From: Desmodus rotundus
Taxonomy: Eukaryota > Chordata > Mammalia > Chiroptera > Phyllostomidae
DNA: 64,000 nucleotides
Assembly: GCF_022682495.2 (NCBI RefSeq)
Contig: NW_026527577.1
Span: 62,001-126,000, forward strand
Direction of reading: 5' to 3'
Below, piece by piece: positions 32,591 to 46,859 of this stretch. How positions within the stretch are numbered: position 1 is the first letter of the stretch; the number at the start of each line of letters is the position of its first letter. A program made the translations under genes and the position numbers. The notes beneath the pieces were generated by a model that worked only from the letters and a program-made list of their open reading frames with translations, was not told the DNA's origin and did no database searches.

Positions 32591-34361
32591 TTAAAATGAG
32601 GGTTTAAATCAGTTGGTTTTTCCACATAAACTTTTCTGCACATCCCAGGTCTCTACTCCCAGCTCTCAGACACAAATGCACATGTGAGACTCAGTTCTAT
32701 TTCTACATCTGCCTTGTCAAAGTAACACGTGTTTTTACCATTTACTTTACCTCCCGTGGATCAGTTGTTGCATCTGTTCATTTGCAATTCGTAAGGAAGT
32801 CAAATCCTCCACACACGTGACTCGCTCGTAGTAGAACAGAAACCACCGAACATCACAGATTAGACTATGAGGTCCTGGCAGAAGGCACCTGGAAAGGGAA
32901 CGCCTGCAAACCAGCTGCACTACCGTGAATCCAGGGATGGAACTGGAAGCTAGTGATCGTCTTAGCCAAAATATGTGCACTGCAAACCACTTGGCTGAAG
33001 CTATGAGGCCGAAATTTGTAAGTAAAGTTCACCTCTGACCACCCGGTGGTGTCTGCCTGAAGTGCTGTGCAGGAAGGAAAGGGACACCAAAGGAATGCTC
33101 CCCGCTGTGCACCCTTGATAACATGCCTCCCAACCAAGCTCACCATGTTTGCTCAGACGCCTCTGTCCGGACCTTCTCTTTCCAGCAGCTGTAGTGAAGG
33201 GAAAATTCTGCCGTCCTGAAAGTGCTTTTTGGGAAAGGAATCGTAAGCTATTTATCAAGAAACAAACCACTCTCGGAACCGTGGGTCTTCCTCCCTTTCC
33301 TGCCCTAGAGACTCAGACAGAGAAACTGCTGAATGTCCTCAGCCTAATGGAACTAAGTGTGAAGAGTAGACCGCTTAAGGCATGTCCACATAGCCGAGTA
33401 CCTGCTGCGTCCCATTGTTGCGGATTCACCCAGAACTAAGGCCCTGGCCTGTGTGCTTGGCGCTTCCTCAACTGCTTGTAAATCACTCTTTCGCATTCCT
33501 CAAAATCTAGTACCATGTTACCCTGCCTTTTCTTCTTTGTCCAAAATGTCCCAGCAACCCGGTGTTGTCTCACTGTCTTTGGAATTCCCGTGGATGTGTC
33601 ATGCTAGTGTGAATTACCCATGAACGTCTATTGAACTTGCATTTTCTCCTATCAGCCCACCTCTATCAATTTGGTTATTAGCCCAGCCTGAAGAACTTAA
33701 AAGGAGGAAGGAAAAGCATTAAACATTTTCAGCCCCCACAGTAGTTTATCCCAATCTATCTTTGCATATATTTAATGCATGGAAAGAGATTTACTTATAT
33801 GTCCATGGATTCTTATTAAATTGTAAACAGCATATATTAATAATACCTACGTTTAATGAGTGTAGTGTCCTGGGTTTTTCGGTTTTTGTTTTTGTTTTTG
33901 TTTTTTTCTATTTCTGCAAATCTCTTTATTTGCCAGCTTAAGGAAGACAGAGGCATTCGTATGTCTGCTCCTTTCTACAAACTACTGGAAGATATTGTTT
34001 TGGTAGAAGGAAATGATGAAAAGATGGCCTCACTCAGACATAGAGTGCAAAAAGGGACCACACAGACTGCCTGTAGGGTCCCAAGGTCCTGAAAAGGCTG
34101 TTAGATGCCTCTTTCTCATGACACCAATGAGCAATCCTGCAAGGAATCAGCACCCTAATGTTATGAAAGCAGAATTTGGAAAATCTCTCCTGTCAGTCAG
34201 GTCATCAGGATCTGCCCCTTTCACATAGCTCTAAATCCTCTCTCACGTGGATGCTCAAAGTCCCTGCACACCTGGTATTTGAGTTTAGCCACTCTTGCCT
34301 TTTGAATTCTGACCCTCTCACTCCTTGGCGCTGATTACTTAATTGTTCTTACTCATTTATA
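32591..34361. other. unit 2: no gene established; exon-like frames
   Basis: Counterpart of 14881-16639. A 78-codon frame at 33856-34092 crosses a T-rich tract and an AG acceptor-like site at about 33937, then about 50 open codons. No homology is recognised. Confidence 0.35.
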
Positions 34362-34647
34362 ATGTTGACCTGTAGCATGGCGCATCTTTGTGGATTCTCA
34401 GGGTATAAATACACCAATGGAATTGATGGACCAACAGGCAGTTCCATTACCTGAAGAAATGCAAACATGTTTTCCACCGTGACTTCCCCATTCTGCATTC
34501 CCACCCACAGGGCAAAATGGTTGCCTTTGTTTTCAAACCCTGCCAGCATTTGTGGCGATTAGATGTATCCAATGATGGCCATTTTCACCTTGTGAGGTTA
34601 TATCTCATTGTGGTTTTCATTGGCGTCTCTCTCGTCTGTCTTCCTGG
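34362..34647 (-). mobile_element. LINE-1 3'-region fragment (antisense), unit 2
   Basis: Counterpart of 16640-16925 with the same landmarks and truncation. Confidence 0.8.
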
Positions 34648-34875
34648 TGTTCCTAACCCCTTTCCTTCACCACCCAACCTTTGCCTCTAACACTTAGCCT
34701 GGCAGGCAGGCAGCAGGACCCAAACTGCTGCTCAGTCGCAGGAGTGCTCCACTGACAACGGATTGAGGACACTCTTTCATAGAGAAAAGATTTACACAAA
34801 GAAAGGAAACTTTCCTATCCTGTTATGTTTTAATTGCACTTACTGGGGGGTGACACAGGTGAGTGAAATTTGCAG

Positions 34876-34880
34876 GTTTG
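34876..34880. other. empty LTR target site, unit 2
   Basis: A single GTTTG, followed directly by cagc, at the point where unit 1 carries LTR-B between two GTTTG copies. It shows the pre-insertion state. Confidence 0.9.
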
Positions 34881-35394
34881 CAGCGTGGGAGTCTACACTT
34901 CATCCTTTGCATATTGTATTGTGTGTTCACCACCCCATTCAAGTCTGCTTCTGGCAGCACCCGCTGTCCCCCTTCACGCCCTTCTATTGCACCGCCCCAC
35001 CCCTTTTCCCTTGGTCTTCTCCATACTGTTATCTGGGAAGGTCTTTTCTTACTCCCTTCCGGTTTCCCACTTGGCCTGCACCCCATACCCCCTCTGACAG
35101 CTGGCTGCCAGCTCTCTAGGAGCCTCTCCCCATTTTCCTTGTTACTTCAGTTTGTTCATTAGATGCTCCTTATGACAGAGATCCTATGGTATTTATTTGT
35201 CGTCCTCTGACTGGCTTATTTCACGGAGCCTAAGGTTTTTCAGGTCCATCCACACTGTCACAAAGGGACAGATTTCCATGTACTATTTATTCCATTGTGT
35301 GCACATACCACAGTTCTTTTATCCACTCATCTACTCATGGGCACTTGGGCAGCCTGTACAAGTGTTCTATTGTCAATAAGCATGACCTGAGAAT
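34881..35394 (-). mobile_element. LINE-1 3' end fragment (antisense), unit 2
   Basis: Counterpart of 17587-18095, uninterrupted on its left side by any LTR. Confidence 0.85.
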
Positions 35395-35926
35395 GGGAAT
35401 ATAGCCCAGACTGTGGAGGGTGGCAGACGGGTCAAAAAGGCGGGCAGTGTCGTGTGGGGGGGTGGAGAATTCTTGGAAGAAAAGACTTCGTTTTCTTTTG
35501 TGACATCTCCTCATCCACTTAATGTTTCTACAGTTAAATGTGGGCCTGAAAGAAGAGGCTGTGGCTTACCTTCCATGTCGGTCCAAGCAAAAACCCTGAA
35601 GACACAGGTACCTCAGTATGAACCAGATACCTAATGATCTTCCTATTCTTCATCCAGTGTTTCCCCCACCTTGGGCGTGCTAAAGGACGCCTGCTAATCC
35701 CACCACCCCCTTGTTCTTGCTTTCCCATCCTGAAGCAGGAAAGAAGTGTTTCAGTCAAATATTTATTACTACTAGCCTCTCTCAAAATACCCCGTCTCCC
35801 AACCTTGCCCTTCCCCCAAACACTGCTTCCCACCAGGCCTCCACACACCCTCATAGGCAGATGTGAGAAGGGAAAGGATTCCTCCCAGAAAGCAATCAAA
35901 GAAGAGCCCATTCAACAGCCAGGTGT

Positions 35927-35932
35927 TTTATT
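35927..35932 (-). promoter_or_regulatory. poly(A) signal of unit 2 UBE2D-like gene
   Basis: AATAAA on the minus strand shortly after the stop codon, as in the other units. Confidence 0.75.
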
Positions 35933-35961
35933 GAGGTGAGGGGTTATCATTTGCCCCTCCC

Positions 35962-36739
<778 letters not shown>

Positions 36740-36888
36740 CTCCTTGTCCTCCACTGCTGTCTGCTGCTCAGAGCCTATAGCCCAAGGCTGCGCTGCCTGC
36801 GGGGATACTCCGCCTTCCTGCCACAGGACCAGCCGCTCCTGAAGGCCTGCCCCAACAGTTCCTGCTGGCCGGCCCCAAGGGACCCTGT

Positions 36889-36979
36889 GTTCCCATGGCA
36901 GGAGGGAATATGCACTGTGACGTCACAAGGGACAGCTGACCAATCAGCAACTCAGTGGGCGCGTGGCCAGGGGAGACAG
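36889..36979 (-). promoter_or_regulatory. promoter-like block with CRE and CCAAT, unit 2
   Basis: TGACGTCA at 36918-36925 and CCAAT at 36940-36944, with the same spacing to the main ATG as in unit 1. Confidence 0.55.
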
Positions 36980-38217
36980 ATGGCCTCCATCACAGGGAGT
37001 ATTAGTATAGCAACAATTTTATAGGAATAATAGAGTAGCAACATATTAGAGTTTTGTATGCAATAAAGAAATAAACAGAGAAACAAACAAGTAAATAGTG
37101 AACTTGTATGAAACAAATGGTTCTAATCCTCTGTAAAGACAAAGGAAGCATATCAAGAAAGGGAGCCCCTGGGATATTTTACCACAAAGGGAGGATTACA
37201 CAGGAAAATGCACTACAGTCTTGGCTGTCTTTTCGCTCCTGGTCACCCTGCTGATCGGTGTTCTCCTGGGCACACCGCGTTTCCAAGTTGAAGTGCAGGA
37301 CTTAACGCCAGCTCCGAGGAGATACTTCAGGAGTTTGTGGTCAGAATCAAGAGCTTGTTTCTCACACATGACAAATGCATAGGGGTGAGATTTCACGAGA
37401 AAACAACAAGTGTCAGAGTGTACTGAAGTGCAACGTATTTTGGCCACTCTCCTCAAGATTCTCAGCATATTTACTCCCCATCTGTGCTGCTGACTGCAGT
37501 GTGAAATGCCAGGGGCAGGGAAGAGTAGCTTAGCTCCACCAGTAGATGTTCAAAATGACCAGAAGCTTCTATGCACACCATTAATCTCCTTAGATACCCC
37601 CTGTGGAGCCATGGCTGCTCTTCTGCAACACTGCGAGTTTCATCGAACTGTTTGGGACATCTCTTTCAACCCAATGTCATTGGCTGAATTTCTTGGAACC
37701 TATATAACGTGTGGAGAAATGGTGGAGGGCTCAAGGATTTTTACTCTTGGTCCCAGCACTCGCGGGAGAGTGAGATTTGGATGCATTTAATTCCTGTAGT
37801 GATCACCACTAATTTACTGATCAAGGTTGTGTGTTCTATGTTAGGTGTAAACATAAATACGATATGATCTCTGAGTCAAAGGCATTCGTGGTCTGATACA
37901 GGAAGAGGGAAATACATTGACATGTATTTACATCATTAACATCGCACGCTATATATACAGCAATAAAAACATATTTGTGGATCCCGGGCTACTGGAAAGA
38001 CAAGGATGAAAGGTGACTCTTCAGAGGGACTTCTATCTGAGCTGAGTCAGGCATGAGCACTGTCAGTTCATGGGGGGCGGAGGGTAAGCAGGCTTTCAGA
38101 TGGGAAAAGGGCGGGTAGGAATAATGGCAGATCATAACGGAGCCAGGGGAATAAGCAGATGTGAAAGGCCTGATGCGACAGAAAGCATGACCATTTCCAG
38201 CAAGGAAATGCATTTTG
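36980..38217. other. unit 2: upstream region; intact 94-codon frame of unknown nature
   Basis: The frame 37506-37790 is open in units 2 and 3 and stopped in unit 1. It lacks a signal peptide, a domain I recognise, or clear splice partners. It could be chance. Confidence 0.3.
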
Positions 38218-38344
38218 CAAAGGGTTAGGTGTTCAATTCCTAGTCAAGGCACATGGCTGGGTTGTGGGCTGTGTCCTCACTAGGGGGCGCCTGAGAGGCC
38301 ACCATGCCTTGGTGTTTCTCTCCCTCACTTCCTCTCTCTAAAGA
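38218..38344 (+). mobile_element. VES-like bat SINE fragment, unit 2
   Basis: Counterpart of 20954-21080, with the same truncated 5' end. Confidence 0.8.
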
Positions 38345-41300
38345 CGAGTAACTGAAATCCTTCAAAACAAATAGTGAGATAAATATCTTTTCATGTAATA
38401 ATATTGAATTTAGTAGCGATAAAAGTGAATATAACCAATTATGCAACACCATAATCCCAGAGTTAACATTATGTGTTGTAAATTTTATTCAGAGAAAATG
38501 CTCCCTCTCCACTTTACCCCTTACCGCTGCGAGAACGTATTTCCCTGCTATGATGTTGACCTTGGCTATGTGACGTTCTCAATGATTGGCAAGAGGAGGA
38601 CGTGATGTGTAAACGTCCAAGAAACGCTAATTACGGTCACTCCTCATTAACTTGGGACAGCTGCCTACACAAGAAATGTTCTATTGAATGGATACACATT
38701 CATTCTTGCCTTCCCTCAGAGGAAACACCTCATTCAATCCAAAGTTCTACCTTCCACCAAAATTCAAGCCAAGACAAGATGAGGAGACTCGACAAAAATC
38801 ATACTTAAACTGAAGACTCAGAAGTGAGAGATATGTGTTTGCTTTAATCCATGAGATTTATGCTTTGCTTCTTCTTGAGACGAAACCTAACTAAAGTGTT
38901 TTGTTTACAAAACATGCTGCATGGCTCCATTTTCAATCCCTTTTGTGGGAGTAATAAGCAAACTGATGCAGACAATTAATGCTTCAGTAGGTGGCATAGT
39001 TTTCCTTTTTGGCCGACAATAAGGGGAAGCAACTACAAAGCTGCTGTTGACACTTCTCACGTGGCTTAACTGTACTGGTTGTGGTCCCTAGGCTTCCCTA
39101 CAGGTCTCAAGATGGCTGTTCTAACCCACATACAGCATCAGCATTCCATGCTGTCGAATGGGAGTCAAGAAAGTGGTGGCACCTTGGCTTTCCTTTTTAA
39201 CGGATAAAGAAACAGTTTTTCCAAAGGTGACCCTGGCAGACTGCGTTCTGTGCCCTGAGTTGCAGACCGGGATCACATGGCCCCTCACATCTATAATGCA
39301 GACCATGAAAGGGAGAAACACTTGGCCCTGATTGGGATAGATAAAATGCAACTCGGTGCTGAAGACTTTTAAAGTGCTTTCCCCACGAAAAACATGCCTT
39401 CTGACAGCAATAAAGAAGGGAAGTGGTGATGGTGAATATTGAAGGGGCAAGTAACAATGATTTCCCTTGTTAGAATTAGTTCTTATATCCTTTAATTCTT
39501 CCTGTCCCAATCTACTGTCAAGCCAGAGTAGGGAAATGTGTGTGCATAACACAATATATGTAAAACATATGTTTCACCGACTTAAAAAATGTCCTTGATG
39601 AAGAATACGACCTTAACAGATGTTATGCCGTTAATTGAAACTGGGTAAGCACAGAAATTATTTGAAGGAAAGAAAGCATGATGTCAAGGTGAAGTCATGT
39701 TCACTCCAAGTTCATATTTAGAAGGCAGTCATGCTAAGGCACGGCGAAAGAGAATACAACTTGGCTGGTGTGGCAGATTTAGTGATGCAGAATGTAGCAC
39801 GAGATCGCATTAAAATGCAGCACAGGTACAGAGCCTGAGAGAGTTTAGGAGCCTTGCGATGTGTGGCGCACATTCTACTGCGAGATCCGTTGCTGAATAT
39901 GACAAGGAAACCTTCAGATGTCCCAGGAAGGTTAAGACACCAGTGAACAAACCGTGTCAGGGGAAAGCATTTAGTGTCTGTGAGGTAAGAGTCTGTCTGT
40001 GTCGCTTTCCCACTTGGAAAAATGATGTGAACCATGGCCTTCGCATGCTACGTTAAATCCAGAATAGTATCACGCATCTAGCTTCTGCATACTAGCATAA
40101 CTTTTTCCTTTGCATGACAGTATTTTGCTCTGTAAGGGTAAGCGCGTCACCTTGTCTCCACCCTGCAGTCCTTTCTTGGTTTAGTTCAAATGCCCTTCCA
40201 TAAAACTAGTCTGTAGATATTTTTCTTCCTTTCTGGAACTGCTGGTTTCCTCTGTACTTGGGATGTAATGAAGGATGTTTACAACTATCTTCTGACTTTT
40301 AACAACTCCCCCCTTCTTGTATTGTTTTAGACACACTCACGTCATTACTTAAAATGGAAGACATAGCTTCGACTACCTTTGGTGGTTCTTTCCTGCTAGA
40401 TGAATTGCACATATTTAAAATTCCGTCAGTTTGGCCTTAATTACTTCTGCTTCATGAAATTGTAAAAGGGCATGCGGTTACCTCTAAAAACCGGATAAAA
40501 TGAAGAGTACTCTAAGCAGAGAATCCCCAATTCAAAGTGCATTTTGCAACAATAACAGTCCCAAGCATGTTCTCTGTAATGACAATAGATGTATTGATTA
40601 TCGGAAACTTGAAAATATGGACTTTGGTAAATATCAGAAAGGATAAAAACTGTCTCTCATACCACAAAGTGAGTAAAAAAATAATGACAAGTGGTAAAGC
40701 TGCTCTCCGCTCTAAGGTCAAGCTGTAACATATCCATAAGGAATCATGAACCATAGGTGTCAACCCCATAGAACCAACTTCTAGGATTAATAAATCATTG
40801 GACAAAATAAATTGTACACTCTAGGGAAGAAAAAATTAATTCACTCCTTCCATTAACGATGAGAAGCAAATATATGTAGACACAGTAGGCTTCCTGTATG
40901 GTGAAGTAGTCTTGACATTAACCTACATTTTTCATGGGACCCTTTGAAACCAAATGAAGTAGGGTATTTTTCCAGGTGTAGGTGGTTTTGTGTAGAGAAA
41001 CTTCACGTACTTAATGGAAAGGGGAGAATCAGGGACTCCAAAAGTAAAGTGTGAAATATTTTTGATGAATTAAACAACAGCCCATAAATATTAAAGACCA
41101 ATATTTTTAAAATCATTACTCTAGATTTTTTCCATTCAGTAAGAAAGACCGTCATTAACCCTGCTCACAGTTTTCACATCTTTCCATAAACATTGGTGGA
41201 AAATGGCATTGTTCTTCCTTTTGACATTTCCTGATCCTATCGTATGCGTTACTACGGGGAAAAAAGAATTCAGAGAAGGCCAGAGAAATATCCCTAGATA

Positions 41301-42293
41301 GCAGTTCATACTCCAGAAAAAATGAACAGTAGAGCGCTTTTTTTCAGGGAAGAAATACAGCGTATGCACAATACTCATTCATGACAGAGGGGAAAAATAA
41401 ATGTCAAAAAACATGCAAAGTTATCACGTCAAGACAGTCACATGAAAAAGACAAAATTTATATAGAACCGTTGTATTTCTTCTACAATTTATAAGTATTG
41501 GTGCCAGCTCCTTATAATGTGATATATAACACATACTGGGTTGGTACTCTCTGGGAAGCCCTAGTCAAAGATCATTTGAATATTCTTCATTTATATAAAT
41601 ACCTAAGACCTAATGACTTGCTTCCTAGAGTGCTTCAAATGTGGGAGGTCGTTGAAGGGTAAGCACTTCCTTGTTACATCAACTTGTAGATACATGGAGA
41701 GACTCTTGAATATTCATAGAAGGAATGTGTAAAGGGCCAAAGCCTAGGAAATATACATTTCAACTTTATAATCTACAGAAGCATAACATTTCACTTTCCA
41801 AGCCTTGAGAAAACGCTGACTATACTAGCAACGCTTCTTACAATCCAGGGTCCTGTTTCAGTAAGTGAAACACTTTCCAAACCACAGTAATAGGCTGGGG
41901 GTACTAAGGAGAAGTTCGAGAAGTCTGTCTTATACTACGAGGTTTAATTCAGAGAAAAGATCTTAGGATGAACAAAATGGTAAGTGTGGTCTGAAGCATA
42001 AACCTGATTCAGAACCAATGAATTCATCAGGTAAGAATCAGCAATTAATTTTCATTGAAATGCAAACCCCAAACCAAAGGAATACACAAGCATACATGAG
42101 CGTACATACTCACACATCTTAAAAAGTTTGCAAAGGAAGCCAAACTGCAAGGACTCTATGGACATACAAAGCAGTTAGATGTAACTGAGACAATCGTGCT
42201 CATAGTAACAGAGCACACACCAATCAATTAACTTCCAAGACCTGTTATCTGTGAAAGTAGGTTGTTAGACGACATAGTTCCCAAGGCTCCTCA
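38345..42293. other. unit 2: about 4 kb with no gene established
   Basis: Counterpart of 21081-25029. It carries unit-2-only changes (for example 'ctgtcccaatc' near 39504 where units 1 and 3 read 'ctctcccaatc'). Confidence 0.35.
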
Positions 42294-42524
42294 TAGGGAT
42301 GATGTGGTGGGAGTCTTTTAGAGACAACCATGCAATGCTATGGACGGAAGTGGACACCATCATGCTAAGTGAAATGTGCCAGGCTGTGACGGAGAAATAC
42401 CAAATGATCTCACCTTTAAGTACAACATCATCAACTGAGGAAAAAAGGAAACAAAATATGAACAGGGACATGCACATTAACAAGTTAAATGTTAGGCTTC
42501 AGGTACAGATAAGAACAGAGGATT
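42294..42524 (+). mobile_element. LINE-1 3'-region fragment (sense), unit 2
   Basis: Counterpart of 25030-25260. Confidence 0.7.
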
Positions 42525-42553
42525 TTTTCTAATATTCATATAGGAAAACATTA

Positions 42554-42809
42554 TTCAATGCAAAGACTTTTCATTTCTCTTTGACCATACTACCTCCCAC
42601 AAAACCACCTCTAACTCCAGTGAGTCCCCACTGCCTCCCTCCAGACCCATCCCCATGTTCGATCCTCCATCTTCCCATCACTTTTGGCTCTGTCCACATC
42701 TCCGTATACATGTTCCTGATACCCCTGCCCCCTTCCCCACCCTCATTATCTCACTGCAACTCCCTCTTGCTTCTGGCTGTTGGGTTTTATTTCAGGGTCT
42801 CTCTGAAAA
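42554..42809 (-). mobile_element. LINE-1 3'UTR fragment (antisense), unit 2
   Basis: Counterpart of 25290-25545. Unit 2 reads 'tctcactgcaac' where units 1 and 3 read 'tctccccgcaac'. Confidence 0.5.
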
Positions 42810-43528
42810 AAAAAAAATTCACTTACAATTTTCTGCATGTCTCCCCATCCCTCAACCCTACCCCAGTGTCTCTCATACAAAATTCTTTAATCAAGGACAG
42901 ATGGGTCACGTAGAGACCATCGCTGACATGTTCCTACTACTTTGGAACTGCAGTTTTAGCAGTAGAATGGCAAGGGAAGAGATGAAGGATAAAGACACTT
43001 TGGGGAAGATGGATCAAAATCTTGTAATACGTGTAAAGATGGCAGTGGGAAAAAAGGCAGATGGACTTCGAATTTATGATCCTTGAACTTGGGACAATAA
43101 TAATTGCGCTGATTCAATTACGTGACACGGGATTGCCACTAGTTTTTTAAATAGAAGACGACTCTGCTTCTTATTGTCCAATGACTTTAAGAAACATCCA
43201 ATGAACACGTTATAGTATGCAATAGAAGACCGCAGGAGGCGTTAAACATCGGAGCTACACTGGGCTGCACATTTTCTGAGGCCTGAGACCCTGCCTAATT
43301 TACCTTTGTCGTCTTTCTCCAAGGCATTTTAGCAGCAATCTCCACCGCATAATACAATCCCAATAATCCTAGTCTGCATGGATGAGTAATAGAAAACCCC
43401 TTGCACGAATAAAGGAACAATAACGATAAATACTCGAAAGAAAGTATAGAGAAAAGTGAATTTGTTGAGGCGGTCCTCAGCTCCCCCGATCCTGCTTTTG
43501 ATTCCTTCTACTGTGTTCTTCGTTTATA
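42810..43528. other. unit 2: no gene seen
   Basis: Counterpart of 25546-26264; nothing recognised. Confidence 0.4.
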
Positions 43529-44299
43529 AAATTAAACCACAATGAGGTTCCATCTCACAACAGCCGGAGTGGCCAACATAAACAAAGCAAGACACGGATG
43601 TCGGAGAGGATGAGGAGAAAAGGGACAACCAGGATATTGTTGGTGCGAATGCAGACTGGTGCGGCCACTGTGGAGAACTGTATTGAATTTCCTCTGCAAA
43701 CTAAAAATGGAAAAGCCGTTTGACCCAGAAATTCCACTGCTGGGATTGTACCCTTAGAACACTGAAACACCAATGCCAGAGAACCTGTGCACCCCAATGT
43801 CCATAGCACCACGATTTACAATAGCCCAGTGCTGGAGGCTACCTAGGTGCCCATCAGCTAATGAGTGGATCCAAAAACTATGGTACATTTACACAAAGGA
43901 AATCTGCACCGAAGAGAGAAAGAAGGAGCTGATACACTTTGCAATGGTATGGATGGAACTGGACAGCATTAGGTTAAGTGAAATGCGCCAGGCTGTGAGG
44001 GAGAAATACCAAATGATCTCACCTTTAAGGACAACATAATGAACTGAGGAAAAAGGGAAACAAAATAGAAACAGACACATACGACTTTAAGAACAATGGT
44101 ACAATAGTCAGAGGGGAAGAGGGAGGGGATAGAGGGGAGAGTGGTCTACAGGATCTACTACTCTAAAATGCACAAAGAGAAAATCAAAGGGGAGTTTTGA
44201 GGTGTCTGGGGGAGGTGGAACTGGCTAGGGTGAGGTGCAGGGATGGGGAGGAAATGCAGTCAATTATAACTGAATAAACATAAAATTAAATCAATATCT
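43529..44299 (+). mobile_element. LINE-1 3' end (sense), unit 2
   Basis: Counterpart of 26265-27035 with the same 5' truncation. Unit-2-specific bases include 'acaaaggaaatctg' (units 1 and 3: 'acaatggaaatctg'). Confidence 0.88.
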
Positions 44300-44503
44300 A
44301 TTAAAAATTAAACCTAGTAGAAGGGTTTTATGAAAATCGTGTTTTATGGCTAAAAAATAAAAATTAAGTTTTGAAGTTAAAACAAAAGAAATCCTGACTT
44401 TGATGAGAGCCTAGAGTTAGGAATAGAAAGAGTGGAAACCAGTGAGGAAGACAGAACACAGTCATAGAAGAAAAATAACCAGGGGTATTGTGTCATCGCT
44501 GCC

Positions 44504-46373
44504 TTTGTTTTCCTGTATCAATAATGTCATTCCCATTCCTCTTCCTATACCACCCTTACCTCCTCCGGTCTATTTTGCTCCTATCATTAATGTTTCTTAT
44601 TCCCTGTACCTTTTCCCCCGTTGTCGGTCCACCCCCTCCCGCTAATAACCCTCCATATTACCTCCATTTCTGCCATTCAGTTCCTGTTGGAATTGTCTGC
44701 GTAGTGTGTTTTTATTTTTGCTTTTAAGGTTAGGTTGTTGATAGATGTGACTTTGCTGCCATTTTATTCGCATTTATTTTTTTACCTTCTTTTTCCTTAG
44801 GCAACTTTCTGTATCTTTTCATATAATAAGGGCTTGGAGATGATGAACTCCTTTAAATTGAACTTGTCTGGGCAGCACTTTATCTGCCCGAGCGTTCGAA
44901 AAGACAGCTTTGCTGGATAGAACAATCTTGGATGGAGTTCCTTGCATTTCATCACTTGGGATACTTCTTCCCAGCCCTTTCTTGCCTCCAATGTTTCTGT
45001 TGTGAAATCAGCTGACAATCTTTTGGGAATTCCTTTGTAGGTAACTGTCTCCTTATCTCTTGCAGCTTCTCAGATTCTCTCCTTATCTTTAATCTCGGGC
45101 AATGTAATTGTGCTGTGCCTTGGTTGTTCCTCTTTGGGTCCAACTGCCTTGGGACTCTCTGGGCTTCCTGGACTTCCTGGAAGGCTGTTTCTTGTGCCAG
45201 ATAGGGGAAGTTGTCCTTCATTCACTTTTCAAAGAATGTCTCCATTTCTTGTTCTTCCTCTTGTCCTCCTGCCACCACTATGATTTGGATGTTGGACCAC
45301 TTAGAATTACCCTGGAGGTTCCTAAGACTCTCCTCAGTGATTTGAATTGTTGTTTCTTCATTCTGTTCTGGTTGAATGTGTTTTTCTTCCTTCTGCTCCA
45401 AACTGTTCATCTCAGTCCCGCTTTCCTTCCCGTCCGTGTTGGTTCCCTGAACATGTTCCTCTATTTCACTTTTCCTAGGCTGCACTTGTTCCTCTATGTT
45501 GTGACCATACTCAGCCAATTGCTGAGCATCACAACGACCAGCATTTGGAACTGTGCCTCTGATAGGTTGGCTAACCCTTCATCACTTAGCTGCATTTTTG
45601 TCGGAGCTTTGATCTCTTCTTTCATTTGGGCCATGTGTTTTTGGTTGTTTGTTTCAGAGTGCCTCTTATGTGGTAATGGGCAGAGCCTTAGGGTTTCATT
45701 AGGGCAGCCCACCTGGCCGTGCTGTGAGCCGTATTTTGGGGAGGGGTGTGACAGGGAACGATGCTGCTTGCCTAGCTCTCTGCTGGCTTTCAGTCACTTC
45801 CCCTACTACCCACAATCAAAACAGTCCCATGTGAAGCTGATTCGCAGGGGAGTGGTTTTGTATACGTTCTCGGACTCTGTGTGTCTCTCCAAGGAACTCT
45901 CCTGTGAGGCTGAGAGTGTTCTGTGCTGCTGCAAACCCCTCAGGTGTTTCCAAGCAGAGGTTTGAGGTTTTATTTAGCTGCGCTGGAGCCCTGGCTTGCG
46001 TCGTCCATTTTGCTCCACCGTTGTTCAGCTCCATTGATCTGCTAGCAAATATGCTACCCCTCGCTCTGGAGCTGCTGCCTTGCCTGGTCCACCAGCCACC
46101 TGTCTGCCAGGGCCGCCTCTCCCGTCCCAGTTCTCCAGCCACCTTCCTGCTGCGAGTCCCTCCACCCCTACTTGCCGCTTCTACCCCTCCTACGGGTCTG
46201 TGTGAATGTTTAGTCTGTAACTCCTTGGTTGTTGGACTCTCATCCAGTTCCATTTTCTGCCAGTTTCTGGCTGGTTTTTGTTTTTAAATTCATTGCTCTC
46301 CTTGTTTTGGCTGTGTGAGGAGGGAAAGGGCATCTACGTATGCCTGTGTCTTCGCCAGAGGTGACTCTAGTGT
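44504..46373 (-). mobile_element. LINE-1 ORF1-type (half-L1/HAL1-like) element, unit 2
   Basis: Counterpart of 27240-29110 with the same in-frame stop in ORF1 (45222-45224) and the same frameshift, so the damage predates the tandem duplication. Confidence 0.78.
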
Positions 46374-46670
46374 CTTTCCAATGGTACTGCAATTTGTTGA
46401 GGGAGGAAATATTTATTACTATTTCCATAAAGCCTAGAATTATTGGGTGGATAGTTACTGTTTCCAAATAACATTTTCTCACTGAGACTTCAAAACCATT
46501 TCTTGGACGAAGTATAATTTATTTTATTTTGCCAATCAGAAACTTGAGGCTCAAAGAGATACAAAATTATTCAAAGCTGCATCACGAGACTGTGATGAAG
46601 GCAGTCCCGGGTGCCTCCAAAGCCCTACTTTTCTTCACCATAGCGTAGAGGTAAGGGATATTTAGCCCTC

Positions 46671-46859
46671 CCAGGTGTGGCTACATCGGTTTTGTGTCAC
46701 CCTACACAGTCAGAAGGTGCTGGTTTGATTGCCATAGGGCACGTGCCCTGGATGCAGGTTCGGTCCCCACGTGGGCTGTGAATGAGAGGCAATGATTGAT
46801 GCTTCACTCTCAGATTGATGTTTCTGTCTCTAACAAACCCCAAACGGTTAAAAAAATGT
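46671..46859 (+). mobile_element. VES-like bat SINE, unit 2
   Basis: Counterpart of 29408-29596. Confidence 0.75.
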
